Assembly (NCBI GenBank): GCA_944474755.1
Contig: OX104115.1
Coordinates: 34,297,080-34,361,079, forward strand
Source: Limnoperna fortunei
Taxonomy: Eukaryota; Mollusca; Bivalvia; Mytilida; Modiolidae
Direction of reading: 5' to 3'
Length of the DNA: 64,000 nucleotides
Below are positions 13,096 to 24,839 of the stretch, piece by piece. The translations under genes were made by a program, and so were the position numbers. The notes under the pieces are model-generated. The model saw only the letters and a program-made list of their open reading frames with translations. It was not told where the DNA came from and ran no database searches. Each line of letters starts with the position of its first letter. The stretch's first letter is position 1.

Positions 13096-16000
13096 ATGCT
13101 ACACGTGTTACATCATTTAGTGTATGTCTGTATCTTACTTTCACCAAGTATTCAAACACGTTAATATGTTCATAAACAACTGTAATAATATTAGGATTTC
13201 GGTTTATAACACAGTCCTTGAATAACAATTATTTAATTATTAATATACTTATCAATTCGACAGTAAATGGTTTTGATCTGTCAATGCTTTCAATTGACTT
13301 TGCATCTGACTAAAACTAGGACCTGATGCCCCCATCAAAACTTTTCACAACATTAAACATTTTTACCATATATTAAGTTATCTAGTTTAAACTTAATTTT
13401 TTAATGTTCTAAATAGACAAGCTGGCAATATATGTCAAGATGGAAGTTTTAAGATTTAAAACTAATGCATGTAGAACCAAGGTTTTGGTCACCCTACTAG
13501 GGAAGCTTACTTTAAGTGACCAGGCCTTATTACTCAAACAGAACAAACTATTAGTCGTCATCGCTCTTTTATGTAATCGCACTAAACAAACTGTTTGACA
13601 CGGTATTACAAGTCATTGGTCACTCCACAAAAAACAAACTCTTATTGTTACAGGAATAAATATTGAAATCAACAATTCTTTCCGTGTGAAAAATCTGTCC
13701 TTTTCAATTACCAACACAATTATTTCGTTTTCCAGGTTCTAAATGTGCACAGACACCTGGTACGTATCATAATGTTATATGTTGTTTTGTTTACATATCG
13801 AAATTTTAAACAATCTGCAATTGTATTGTTAATCATTGAATGTTTGTGAACTAACGCATTATGCCTTTTTGGTATTTTTCAAACGTTTTTCTTTTACTCA
13901 TATATATTTAACAAAAATTTGAAATTACATTTTGGTGCTGAAAAGAATATAATAAATTATAGCTGGATGATATAGTCGTTATCATAATTAATTTTTCTTA
14001 CATTTTGTATTGATTTAAATATTCGTTGCTTTACTTTTCTTAAGATGTAGATAGCCTTAACCGGAGTTGGTAAATTATTTTTGAAATTTTTGGTAATAAA
14101 AGCTTTACATCATTGTCCTTTAGAATTTCAAATTGTTTTTTGTCTCAGCACTACTGATGAATTTCTATTATGCTCTTGTGTTCATATATACAGAAGCTAC
14201 CGAGTTGAAATCAAAACAACATATACAAGAAAGTTACAAAAAGGGCAGCTAATAAAACACTGGTAAGACCAACTAGCAGCAAACAACAAAACATACAACA
14301 AAGCAATTACCATTAATGAGACTTTTTAACAATAAGGGGTGGTGTTGGTTTTCCGGAAAGATGAACATATTCTGCTTCATTACTAATGCTTGTCGTATTA
14401 TTCATCAACACACCAAATAACCAGTACTCAAAACATCTTATAAGCGCTGAAGTATCACGAACCTTCCGAACCATTGGAGGTACATCAGGTGTAAAGAATG
14501 GTTGATTAAATCCTGCATAACTAAACAATTTTTATGTTTTTATCGTCACAATCGATGTTATGTTGCGAACGAAAGCAATGGTCAGTTTGTTACACAAAAT
14601 CATGTTTCACAATCGTTTGTAGAAAGTAATTATGAATTGTACTCTCCATTCATCCCATCAAAAATTAAAGTATTCTTAAATATAAGAGGTTCGAGAGATT
14701 TATAATTAAATCAACGTAACTTTATTGATTTTTCTAGTACTAGAATCTAGTGTATTAAATACATAGAATAAGTTATGTTCGTGTTATGAGTTTATGTCAA
14801 CAAGTGATGGTCATGTTTAGCTTATCTTAAAATACCTGCAAGCATGACTATAAACTACCAGGAACTTGCTACATTTATTTTACCAGTTCCTGAATTCAAT
14901 ATTTTACTTTGTTATAATATTATGGTAATTTTGCAATTCAGAGTTTTTGATTTTTATGTTATATAGCTTCCGTACTTTGATTGTTATGTTTTCTAATAAG
15001 ATTGCGTTTTTATCCACGTCTCAAATATGGACGTTGTACAGAATGAGCAAACCGGGAACCTTGTGCATATGTACTGATGTGTTCACATTTATGCACATGT
15101 ATGAATAGTTTGTTAGAATGCACGAAATAATTCATTGAAAACACACAACGTTTTGATAAAAATAAGAATTTCTGTACAAATGCGTAAAAAACAGTATGAG
15201 CTCGACAAACATTCATCATGAATCCAAGAAATCCTCCAAATGAACTTTCATCAATACAAGTATGCAGTTAAAATACCATAAAGAATGCGATAGAAATATT
15301 TTTAAATGGAGTTAATTTTATAATATTAGTGCTTGTATCTTTTAGGCATTCGATTAAATTGTCCAGTTGAGTTTGAACAGCTAGGAAATGGTTGCTACGC
15401 GATAAGCAACCGTGACTTAATGAGCTATGTAGTTGCTAAGGTATGATAAATATTTTCAGTTGATACTGTATTTATTTTTATTTTCATGAATCTATGCCAA
15501 AAGAAATGCAATACTTTTATCTAGTCTCGTTTGAACTATGCAAACATTTAAGTAAGCTAGGTAAATATAGTTTATTCATAAACCACAAAGTACTTAACGG
15601 TAAATTAGTTTACGCAATGTGCAAGTAATGGACGATGCTATTGTTAATTTATTCTCTGTTAAAATGATAGGTACATGTGTGTCATTTTTTCTATATATTC
15701 TATGGCAAGTGATGTATTGAGATTTAACATTTCTGAAATAAAAAGCTTTCAAATTTATTGATTCCTGTTTGTTTTGGAAACCGTTGAATTGCATATGCCA
15801 AATATTCTTTATAAACATAGGAAAGACCCATATATTAATCAAGTTATTTATTGTTAAGTGGCATTGCCTGTTAATAGTGTAATAGATAATAATTTACGAG
15901 AAATAAAATAGGGTTTAAAAAGTTTTTTCGATTTCCAATCGATTTGACAATTCAAACTTTACTACATTGATAAAGCTTTTGAGTCGTTTTTGTATCATGT

Positions 16001-17519
16001 AAACAACTTTATATAATACCTCCATTTATTTTTCCATAGGTTAATATTCGTTTATATGTATTTTATTAGTATAAGTGTCAGATACTTAATCCAGATGCGT
16101 TCCTGTTTGAACCCAATAATCGAGTTGAATTGGACACTGTTTTGATGAAACTAGAAGATATTTATGTAACGAGTTAGTATTGTCCTAAAATGCATATCTG
16201 GCCTAAAATTGGAAAACTACATTCATTCAGTATAAAATGTTTATATCAAAGGCAGTAACATTAACATTATTTTTACCCGTGTTGCTTGTCAGTAAATAAA
16301 GGTTGAAACAAAATACCAAACACCAAGGAAACTATAAAAAACCACATTTCACAAAAAAATCAAAGAAAACAAATACGCAGGGCGTAATCTAAGCTACACC
16401 ATAACAACTTAAAATTTCTACTAAACGTTTTGCATAACATTTCGTGTTCCAAATACAATGTAGTCGCTTATCTTCCAATGTTTTTGCATACATTTTAGTT
16501 GTAATGTGTTTTATTAAAGGTGAACATGTGAGAAATTATTAATATATTAAATATGACAGAAATATTTTTCCAACTTGACTTAATGCAAATGAAGTGGTGT
16601 AAACCAAATAATACTAACGTTGTTGCAATAAGTCAAAGGTCTGTCTGAACTTTTATGTTTGGATATATTCATAAAAGTTTAGTAAATAAATTGCATTGTG
16701 CTATAAATGTAACCTTTAAAACTGTACCTATATTTTTTTTATCCAGCTAACATTGTTCGTTCGTACTGGATAGGACTTCTTGATCTGATTACAGAAGGGA
16801 ATGTTGTATATGACAGTTCCGGTGCACCATTTACTCTCGTTGATCTAAGTAACCTTACTTGTTATGTATTACACTGTAGCTGTAAGATGCTTTAATTTGC
16901 AAATTTTTTTTAAAAAAATCAGACCAGCATAATTAAAAAAAAAACCATGAGAGTGCAATTTGACTGTCAATTGAATAATTTTTTCTCTATGTGGACACAT
17001 TTTGTTTACAACAACGCATATTTTATTTGCATGTTAGTTTGCTCCCATAGTCGCGCAATATTAACGTATACTAGATCACGGCTTTAACCTATATGCCTAT
17101 AATTCAGGTAAGTATATTCATTATTTGTGTAGATTCATTAAACGATATCACGTTGCGTATATACGCTGACACAAGCAATCTATGATCTATCCTAAGGACC
17201 AAAAATGTTTGTTCTTATCTTTATCTTTTGATCATGTCTAAAGTAAAATATAAATTTAAGGTCCACTTTTTATATTCTAAAATATCACCAACACTGTTTT
17301 ATCTTGTAAGTTACGTAAAACACGGATATCACAATTACATCAAATAATTATTGATTATTTGAAGTAATGAACATAAGTATGTAATTTACATATTTAGATG
17401 ACACCAATACAGATCCCAAGGATTGTGTCGCCTTAGTTAAAAATGCAACCGGAACAAATTTCTTACCTGTATTGAGATCATGTATAGATTCATACCACGC
17501 AATTTGTGAAAGCATGTAA
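13096..17519 (+). CDS. C-type lectin domain protein, six exons
   Basis: Secreted or membrane-bound carbohydrate-recognition protein, assembled by eye from exons 13096-13147 (signal peptide), 13736-13759, 15346-15440, 16070-16172, 16747-16848 and 17398-17519. Each exon ends in GT and follows AG, and all junction phases agree (1, 1, 0, 1, 1). The joined product shows the CTLD order: first Cys pair (LNCPVEF and NGCYAIS), the alpha-2 segment CQILNPDAFLFEPNN, the hallmark YWIGLLD, then DPKDCVAL, a second Cys and a final CIDSYHAICE. No EPN or QPD calcium-site motif is clear, so sugar specificity cannot be predicted. The first exon is the weakest part. A better-looking signal peptide starts at 12,213 but needs a poor GTGCTG donor. 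The final stop overlaps a strong GTAAGC donor, so the gene may continue to 18,116. Confidence 0.75.
14313..14512 (-). CDS. unassigned terminal exon on the minus strand
   Basis: Read on the minus strand, TTTAGTTATGCAG is followed by a 200-base open stretch (phase 1 entry) that encodes about 65 residues and stops at 14,313. It contains FNQPFFTPDVPPMVRK and a short hydrophobic FEYWLFGVL segment. It lies inside an intron of the plus-strand lectin gene. I do not recognise a family and cannot find the preceding exons with confidence. It could be the last exon of a nested or overlapping gene, or a relic. The call rests on the acceptor site and plausible composition only. Confidence 0.35.
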
Positions 17520-17558
17520 GCAAATCTTAGTATTAAGTACGCAATTACCAAATTTTAG

Positions 17559-18116
17559 GCATATTATTGGCTTTTATTATCTTATTTTTATAGGTACATT
17601 TTATTAGCTCCAATTTAGGCATTTAAAACATACAATTCCAGAATAAGATTTAAAAATATAAAACAAATACACAGTAAGATTTCACAAAAATTTACCTGGA
17701 TGGAATACAATGACAACAAGTGAGAAAAATGATGACTGTTCATGTGCAGAAGGTTAACACTATCTGACGTTTAAAATTGTTTGGACAGATATAGACAATA
17801 CAAAATTATGTACCATTTGGAAAAGTATTAGACATGAGACCGAAACAAATGATGGGCAGTGTACATTTTGTTCCAAATTCTACACATGTTTTAAGTCAAC
17901 ATATTACCAGTATTTATTTATTTCCATGTTTTACAATACTTGATAATAATGTCTTCTGTCTAAGTCGCTATTTATGAGTTCTTTATGTTTGTTATTATAC
18001 GTTCAATAACAAATGGAAAAAAAATTAAAAAATTTGAAATTATCGCAATGTTATAACTATGTAAAGTTTCTTTTCCAGTATTTGAAAGTGAGGAGATACA
18101 ACGAAGAAGAATTTAG
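17559..18116 (+). other. possible alternative 3' exons of the lectin gene
   Basis: If the GTAAGC donor at 17,516 is used, three phase-compatible exons follow: 17559-17593, 17675-17752 and 18079-18116. They would add a short hydrophobic stretch (HIIGFYYLIFI), an acidic and Cys-containing tail (KNDDCSCAE) and end at a TAG at 18,114-18,116. All junctions keep phase. The membrane segment is short, and small exons leave many degrees of freedom, so this is a hypothesis rather than an annotation. Confidence 0.3.
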
Positions 18117-19089
18117 AAAAAGAAAAGTGTGAATTTTTTTAAATATAATGCCGAAAATCCAAAATGCTTACCTTTACTGATCTTTTTTTTCAAGTGTATA
18201 TTCGTTAAAAACGTTTTGCCCTCGGTCTGTTCGGCATTTATTCTCATACCAGCAGCTGATTCAGGCATTTCACAGTCTTAACTATATTTTTCCTTCCAGG
18301 CCATTATTGTCGCCGGCCAAACAAAAGTTTGGGATTGTCGGTTCTTCCAAATTTTCAGTTAATTGTTTTCTAGGAAAATATAAAAAAGAATGGCTGAAAG
18401 CAAATAGTCTTGAGTTTCATCAACTGTCTTTCTGAACCTGAATTCAGTGGAAATTGATGCAGGACTATTTTATGTTCGACTAAAAGGCAGCCTTGCCGTG
18501 GACCATATTGGGTGACGTGTTTAGAGAGTACCACGCTCCGTGCACAATAAGGATCCCTTTTGCAGATTTTGAAAAAGAGTAGGCTCAAAAAGGTAAATTT
18601 TCCCCAAACAACGTGTTTTGATTGATAATTCTTGTTCAACTGCATGTAAAAATGATGTCTTTCAAAAACAGGCCATGTCTTTTGCTAAATGTGAAATAAA
18701 TCTGTTACTGAGTTTTGGGACGTGTCGGCTTAATATTTGCGTATATTTGAAAACATGTAACAGGTCACAGAAAATAGAATAAGCCGAAATCACTAGTCGA
18801 GGAAATATAAAAAGGATCAATGACGGATTACGAAAATAAAACATTTACTTCGTCGCTTTTGGTATGCCTTAAATTCAAACAGATGTTTTTTTTAAGGTTT
18901 TCATGGCTCGATCCGCTCCTACCAGAGGTTATTGCAACTTGGTAGCTATTAAGCATTATGAATAACTAACTTATAAAGGACAGTATACCGGCTGGGGCGT
19001 CAACCGGGTTACCAAGGTCCTCTGTTGCAACACGAAGGAACAATGTAGCAACTGATATTTTTCTTCCATTTAACATTCTTCGGAATACA
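18117..19089. other. no gene recognised
   Basis: A 91-codon minus-strand frame at 18.37-18.65 kb contains Cys and basic residues but no domain or splice support. The last 200 bases may belong to the 5' end of the Penelope-like element, which cannot be delimited. Confidence 0.35.
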
Positions 19090-19269
19090 CCCAATTTGTC
19101 CTACAATTTGTACTACATTCAGTCAGAGGGTAATTATTACTTTAGAAATGGTGATTTGACTAACATTCTAAAACCCATTACAGTTGATATTTCGGATTGT
19201 TTGGCATCACCTGCTACTGATGATTCAACTCCTTTTATTGGACTTGTAGACAGAAAACTGGAAAAAAAA

Positions 19270-19648
19270 ATACAAAATGCAAAACCTGTGATGTGCTTAT
19301 TACGTCCCCAGAATTTAAGAGCAACCTATAAGTAAATCTTAATTTACTAAATCATTTAACACTCTAGACTGCTGAACTGAAAACGTCACCTATGGGATTG
19401 CATGTTCGCTTTGTCGACTGTTGTATGTTGGCGAAACACGACAGACTTTGCGGAACTTAATGAACAAACATCGATATGATACTAACAATCCTCAATATAG
19501 GATACTGTATAATCAACCAGATCATGATCGGTGTTTGCCCATGAAATTACGCATCATAGAAAAAATTTACCATCATACTAATAGTATTTACTTAGCACAC
19601 CGTTCCGCAAAAAGAGAGAAGAGTTTTGGATCAGTTTATTCTCAATAG
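19270..19648 (+). pseudogene. GIY-YIG endonuclease fragment, upstream copy
   Basis: Upstream copy of the element's endonuclease. Near 19,280 a frame encodes KCKTCDVL, the CxxC that precedes GIY-YIG in this group. The nuclease core follows, with CSLC, LLYVGETRQTLRNLMNKHR, the later Asn/His region and a RSAKREKSFG segment. In a functional protein this domain nicks target DNA. The upstream CxxC part and the core are in different frames, and stops lie between them. The frame ends at 19,648 because sequence that should continue into the linker has been deleted (474 bp compared with the downstream copy). Confidence 0.75.
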
Positions 19649-20255
19649 AAAAGAATAGAAAGATCGGATCCCTTCATATTTCAAAAACCAATCCATTCCT
19701 ATCGTGTCTTATAATATACCAACACCATTGCCCGTATCTTCTTCAACTACAAACAAGCATTGCAAGACCTAGACATTGACACATACCTCAAGCAACCTAC
19801 TAAAGGCTGTTCTTATTCTCCTTTCATATACAATCCATCTTGTTATGTCATTATTGGTGATCTGAAGATCATTGATCACGAGAATCTCAGAAACATTATT
19901 TCTCGTGTCTAAATTAAGAGAACCTCAACAAGTAGACTGGAATTTAGATTTCAAAACTTTTATGGAATCAGTTGAAGACTACGCCAGAGAATGGATCAAG
20001 AGAGAAAGAGAACCCGACCCAGAATAAGATGCACTGTCTAACTGGATAAGGACGATAAGGTCTTTGGTAAAACTTCGAATTAAGAATCTTAAGCATTGCA
20101 TTAATGATCGACCTAAATCCGTATTCAAAGACGAGGAGGATGTGAGGTGCATCCATTCCCTCCACGACAAATATGTTGTCGTCTCTGCAGACAAGGCTTC
20201 TAACAACATTGTGTTTGTATGTAAGTCACATCACTATGAATGTCTCATTAAAGAA
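19637..20255 (+). pseudogene. RT N-terminal fragment, upstream copy
   Basis: Nearly identical to 21,051-21,669. It encodes the region before the RT fingers, including FMESVEDYAREW and VVSADKASNNIVFVCKS, with internal stops. It breaks off at 20,255, where the second endonuclease copy begins. The two sources share the bases GAA at the junction, consistent with a microhomology-mediated tandem duplication. Confidence 0.75.
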
Positions 20256-21050
20256 TTTAAGAGCAATCTTAGTAGTAAATCTTAATTTACTAAATCATTT
20301 GACACTCTAGACTGCTGAACTGAAAACGTCACCTATGGGATTGCATGTTCGCTTTGTCGACTGTTGTATGTTGGCGAAACACGACAGACTTTGCGGAACT
20401 TAATGAACAAACATCGATATGATACTAACAATCCTCAATATAGGATACTGTATAATCAACCAGATCATGATCGGTGTTTGCCCATGAAATTACGCATCAT
20501 AGAAAAAATTTACCATCATACTAATAGTATTTACTTAGCACACCGTTCCGCAAAAAGAGAGAAGAGTTTTGGATCAGAGAACTAGGTACTGCAATCCCTT
20601 ACGTTGCAATTATAACATCAAAGGTGTTGGTAATTTATCCAGTACACCATGCAATGGAGTAAATGTAATGAGCCTTTTTAACACCAAATCTAGAGACACA
20701 AGAAGCCATGGCCATAAAAGATACAAACGTCCTACCACCAAAGAAAATTCTCAGTGTAAATCTGCCTCCAACAAGTATAATGACCTTCTCTCTCATCTTG
20801 AACAACCCCTGGGTTTACATTAGATTTGTACCACTCTTTTCTCCACTCCTGTCAAATGTTTAAATCTACTTAGGGATTATGCACTTGGAGGAATAGATCC
20901 ATTAACACCTAAATATAGATTGACTAGCATCATTTGCGACATAGCGTCTTTCCGTCTTTTCAAACATGTGCGGACAGAACCTCTTTTTAGGGAGAATATC
21001 CTTCACATGAAATTCAGAAATAAAAGAATTGATGCAGTAAACATCAGCAA
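20253..21050 (+). pseudogene. GIY-YIG endonuclease plus linker, downstream copy
   Basis: Second copy of the endonuclease (20,364-20,576 encodes the same LLYVGETRQTLRN core), here followed by the linker that the upstream copy lacks. The linker encodes segments such as NIKGVGNLSST, RSHGHKRYKR and ALGGIDPLTPKYRL, followed by HMKFRNKRIDAVNISNIL. These lead directly toward the RT. A stop at 20,821-20,823 and frame changes break it. No function is expected from this copy. Confidence 0.75.
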
Positions 21051-22859
21051 TATTCTCAATAGAAAAGAATAGAAAGATCGGATCCCTTCATATTTCAAAA
21101 ACCAATCCATTCCTATCGTGTCTTATAATATACCAACACCATTGCCCGTATCTTCTTCAACTACAAACAAGCATTGCAAGACCTAGACATTGACACATAC
21201 CTCAAGCAACCTACTAAAGGCTGTTCTTATTCTCCTTTCATATACAATCCATCTTGTTATGTCATTATTGGTGATCTGAAGATCATTGATCACGAGAATC
21301 TCAGAAACATTATTTCTCGTGTCTAAATTCAGAGAACCTCAACAAGTAGACTGGGATTTAGATTTCAAAACTTTTATGGAATCAGTTGAAGACTACGCCA
21401 GAGAATGGATCAAGAGAGAAAGAGAACCCGACCCAGAATAAGATGCACTGTCTAACTGGATAAGGACGATAAGGTCTTTGGTAAAACTTCGAATTAAGAA
21501 TCTTAAGCATTGCATTAATGATCGACCTAAATCCGTATTCAAAGACGAGGAGGCTGTGAGGTGCATCAATTCCCTCCACGACAATTATGTTGTCGTCTCT
21601 GCAGACAAGGCTTCTAACAACATTGTGTTTGTATGTAAGTCACATTACTATGAATGTCTCATTAAAGAACTAGGCATCAAGGATTCCACATTCAAACGTA
21701 CCACATTTGACAAAGATGAAATCCTGGCTTACCATAAGTCCTTCATGACTTCTTTGAATATTAATAACGATAAACAGTCTGAAGACTTACCATACTTGTA
21801 TTGGATTCCTAAATTACATAAATATCCTTACAAGGAAAGATACATAGCCGGGTCATCTACATTCTTTACCAAAGAGTTGTTTATTCGCGAAGTAATCATA
21901 TGTGGATTCTGAAAATTTCGAAAAGACTTTTGGAAAATTTAAAATCAAGATCGATATCTAAAATAACATCTGTAAGAACCTTTGATATTTCAACTCTTTA
22001 TTCCACCTTGCCGAACGAAAAATTAATATCCCGTCTTAAGGAAATTATACATAAATCCTTGGCTTCTACATATGCCTATACATATGTAGTTTTAGGTTAC
22101 GACAAAACGTTTTTTCTACTAAAGAACTTAAAGGAAAATTATGATACAGTGAAGAACAGGTTTGTAGTATGCTAGATTTTGTCATCGACAACATATTTGT
22201 TACATTTGGAGGATGTGTTTTTCAACAGACCATCGGAATTCCAGTGGATACAAACTGTGCCCCACTCCTTGCCAATTTGTTCCTGTATTCTTTTGAAACG
22301 GAATTTCTTCGACGTCTTATTAAAGACAAGAAGATAGCAGGAGCTACGTCCTTTAATTTTACATACATATATATTGATGATGTTCTTTCAATTAACAACC
22401 CTCAATTTGCTGAGTTGCTTCCGTTAATATATCCTTCAACTAGAAATTAAAGAAAGCAAAGAAACAGCTTCCTGTACCTCATTTTTAGACTTGCACATCG
22501 AATATCACAGCAACGGTCGTCTTAGCACAAGAGTCTACTACAAACGAGACGATTTTAATTTCAAAATAATTATAAATTTTCCTCACCTGTGCAGCAATAT
22601 TTCAGCTTCTCCTGCATGCGGTGTCTATATTTCTAAATTAATCAGGTTTACAAGAGCTTGCAGTGAGTATGCGGGTTTTTGCAAACGTCACCAATTTCTT
22701 ATAAAAAACTTATATACCAAGGTTACTAGAAAAAACGACTCGTTTTACTATAGATACAACTTCCTCGTCGAAAAATATTCTCGTTTGAAAATATGGTTGC
22801 AGACAGTTTTCTCAATTTTGAAATCAGTGTACAGTGAACGTGCTACGATGATTGTTTGA
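21051..22859 (+). pseudogene. Penelope-like reverse transcriptase, frameshifted
   Basis: Main RT of the element. Successive plus-strand frames at 21478-21912, 21900-22175, 22169-22450 and 22491-22859 together carry the palm and fingers: ADKASNN, YLYWIPKLHK, TFDISTLYSTLPNEKL, the GIPVDTNCAPLLANLF segment, the catalytic YIDDVLSINN and a thumb-like region with YKRDDFNFKI. Because these fall in different frames, at least three indels have accumulated. In-frame stops also occur near 21,440. The reaction in intact members is target-primed reverse transcription of the element RNA. Confidence 0.85.
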
Positions 22860-23753
22860 TACAGCTATTAGTGACTAGTGGCATTTGATACCCATCAAAT
22901 TTAATCAACTAAGCAACTCACAACTTACAGTAATGGAGCGGGAGGTTTGGCATGCCACAAAACCTGGTTTAACCCACCATTTCTTTTGAAATGCCTGTAA
23001 CAAGTCTGGGCAATTGCTGTAGTTACTTTATGTTGGTTGTTGGTTCTAGAGTTTGCCGGTTTCTCGGACTTTGATTTGTGGATTGTCTTTTTAACAGTTT
23101 CATCAGTGTTCGGTATTTTGTTATTACCTTCATTCAAGAAATTTGTTTAATTATATAATTTAAAGAAAAATAGTTTTTTGTTTTTTTTGATAACTTTTTT
23201 AATTAATTTTATTTTATTGTTTTTGAACGATACATTTGTATTAATTATTCTTTTGAATAGTTGCTTTTATTTTATTATAAATGCATATATAATATACAAA
23301 TGAATCATAATTCTTTTCATATTCAAATTATTAGGTTTTGAGTATGTCAATAAACTGACCGACAAAAGCATATAATTACATGAGGGATTCTGGATCGCAC
23401 TAATAGGACTGATCGCACCGATCGCATATTTTTACCAAGGTAATGACGATTCATAATTTTTGACTGATATATTTGTCAGCAATCAGTCAGCGTTCCAAAA
23501 TCCGTCGGCAATCAGCTATCCATCAGTCAAAATGTTGCGTTTGCGGTTGTTGTACTGTAAATAGACTTGCCCGATGTTACAAGCAATTTTCACAGAGAAA
23601 TTCCAGGTAAAAAAAATCTGTCCTATTGCGAGTTCCATATTATGAAGAATTTTTTTTTCTGCTAGTGACTACGGTCAATATTTAATAAAATCGTCAACTT
23701 GCTTTTGTTTGGGTAGCAACAGTTCTTTTCTATCTTGTTGTGTTTATGGCATC
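22860..23753. other. element 3' flank and AT-rich spacer
   Basis: About 22,860-23,150 is probably the 3' untranslated part of the Penelope-like element, followed by a very AT-rich stretch to 23,350. Near 23,470-23,530 a short CAGCAATCAGTCAG-like motif repeats. No gene is seen. Confidence 0.4.
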
Positions 23754-23865
23754 ACAATTTGTTAATATTTTACAAAATTGCAGTTCATTGCCTATGCCAA
23801 TATTTCCATTATTCTGCTACCCAAAGTGTCCGCCATTCTCTTCTATATTTTCATAGATTGTTTTT

Positions 23866-24122
23866 TGTTTCAATGGTGTTTTAACGCCACTTTCAGCAAG
23901 TTTTCAGCTATTTCATGGCGTCCAGTTTTTATTGGAGAAGGAAGCCAGAGTACCCGAAGAGAACCCCCGACCTGCGGTAGGAAAACTGGTAATCCTTGTC
24001 AATTAAGATTGGAGTCGAGTACACCCTGCCTGCAGTGAGAATCGAACCCGCAATCTCAGTGTTGACAGACCGCGTGATCAATAGTAGACGAACTACCTTG
24101 ACCACTCGGCCACCGAGGCCCC
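23866..24122 (-). mobile_element. tRNA-derived SINE
   Basis: Read on the minus strand, the head GGGGCCTCGGTGGCC begins a tRNA-like region with an A box (TGGCCGAGTGG) and a B box (GGTTCGATTC) about 50 bases later. A body with TCTTCGGGTACTCTGGCTTCC and a tail GCGTTAAAACACCATTG follow. The A and B boxes are the internal RNA polymerase III promoter. The body resembles the core region of mollusc SINEs; the family name is not asserted. Confidence 0.8.
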
Positions 24123-24805
24123 TATTTTCATAGAAACCTTTAACTATATAATTGATTCATTGATTAAAGAGGAGATTTTAATAGTATCTATGTAAAATAA
24201 AAGTAGTGGCAATCGTCTTGAATCACGTAAATGGGGTGCCTGTGGAATAACATATTGCAAGGAAGCACACATAAGGTTTCTTTCAATAATAAATAAACTG
24301 TAGAAACATTCTCAGTCATCTTGAATGCCACTGTGGTATCATTCTTCAAATGAACAAGCTAAGGACCTGCTGATAAAACGATTAATGCAACCTTGAAGAA
24401 CGACTGAATATATCTCAAACAAAATGATGTACTGACAGACAGCTTAGATTCTGTAAACCTGTTAAGGTTGATATAAGCTGATATAAAATGTTTACATTAG
24501 TTCTTTTTAAGTTTATTAAATAAAGTTTTAAAACTTAAAAAAAATTATTTGTCACAAAACTATACACATTACAAACCAATTATAGAATACATTTGTGCAT
24601 AACATTTCCAACGCGCATGAAAGTACCCTTTTTTCCGTCAAACAACTTTTACATCGTGATGTTCTATAGACGACTATCCATTTTTAAGACTCCATTGTCT
24701 CAACATCCAATCTGAACGCCCGAAATAAGAAGGTTAAACCAGAACGTTGTTACGTTGTTACTATAACAACAATTTTTTCATACAGTTTGATTGGATGACC
24801 CAACG

Positions 24806-24839
24806 AGTACAGATGTGTGCACGTGTTTTCATCTGTACT
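24806..24839. repeat. short palindrome within a dispersed segment, copy 1
   Basis: AGTACAGATG and CATCTGTACT flank a 14-base loop containing GTGCACGTG. It sits in a segment (GATTGGATGACCCAACG...) that also occurs in diverged form near 37,437. Confidence 0.55.

Larger units (their letters stand above)
19090..22860 (+). mobile_element. Penelope-like retroelement, N-terminal GIY-YIG (Naiad-like), decayed
   Basis: The order along the plus strand is a CxxC motif, a GIY-YIG endonuclease, a linker region, then the reverse transcriptase. The endonuclease is therefore upstream of the RT, as described for the Naiad/Chlamys group, rather than downstream as in canonical Penelope elements. RT hallmarks visible are ADKASNNIVFVCKS, WIPKLHKYPY, IAGSS, TNCAPLLANLFLYS and YIDDVL. 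The copy has several frameshifts and stops and is not functional. Segments A (19311-19634, repeated at 20253-20576) and B (19637-20255, repeated at 21051-21669) show a partial tandem duplication. Exact 5' and 3' ends were not determined. Confidence 0.85.

Noticed and set aside
18370..18645. 91-codon minus-strand frame
   Set aside because: No recognisable domain, and no acceptor or donor that would support an exon.
22925..23137. 70-codon minus-strand frame after the Penelope-like RT
   Set aside because: Likely the antisense of the element's 3' untranslated region.
24051..24122. tRNA gene on the minus strand
   Set aside because: It has A and B boxes but no proper acceptor and anticodon stems, and it continues into a shared repeat body, so it is a SINE head.
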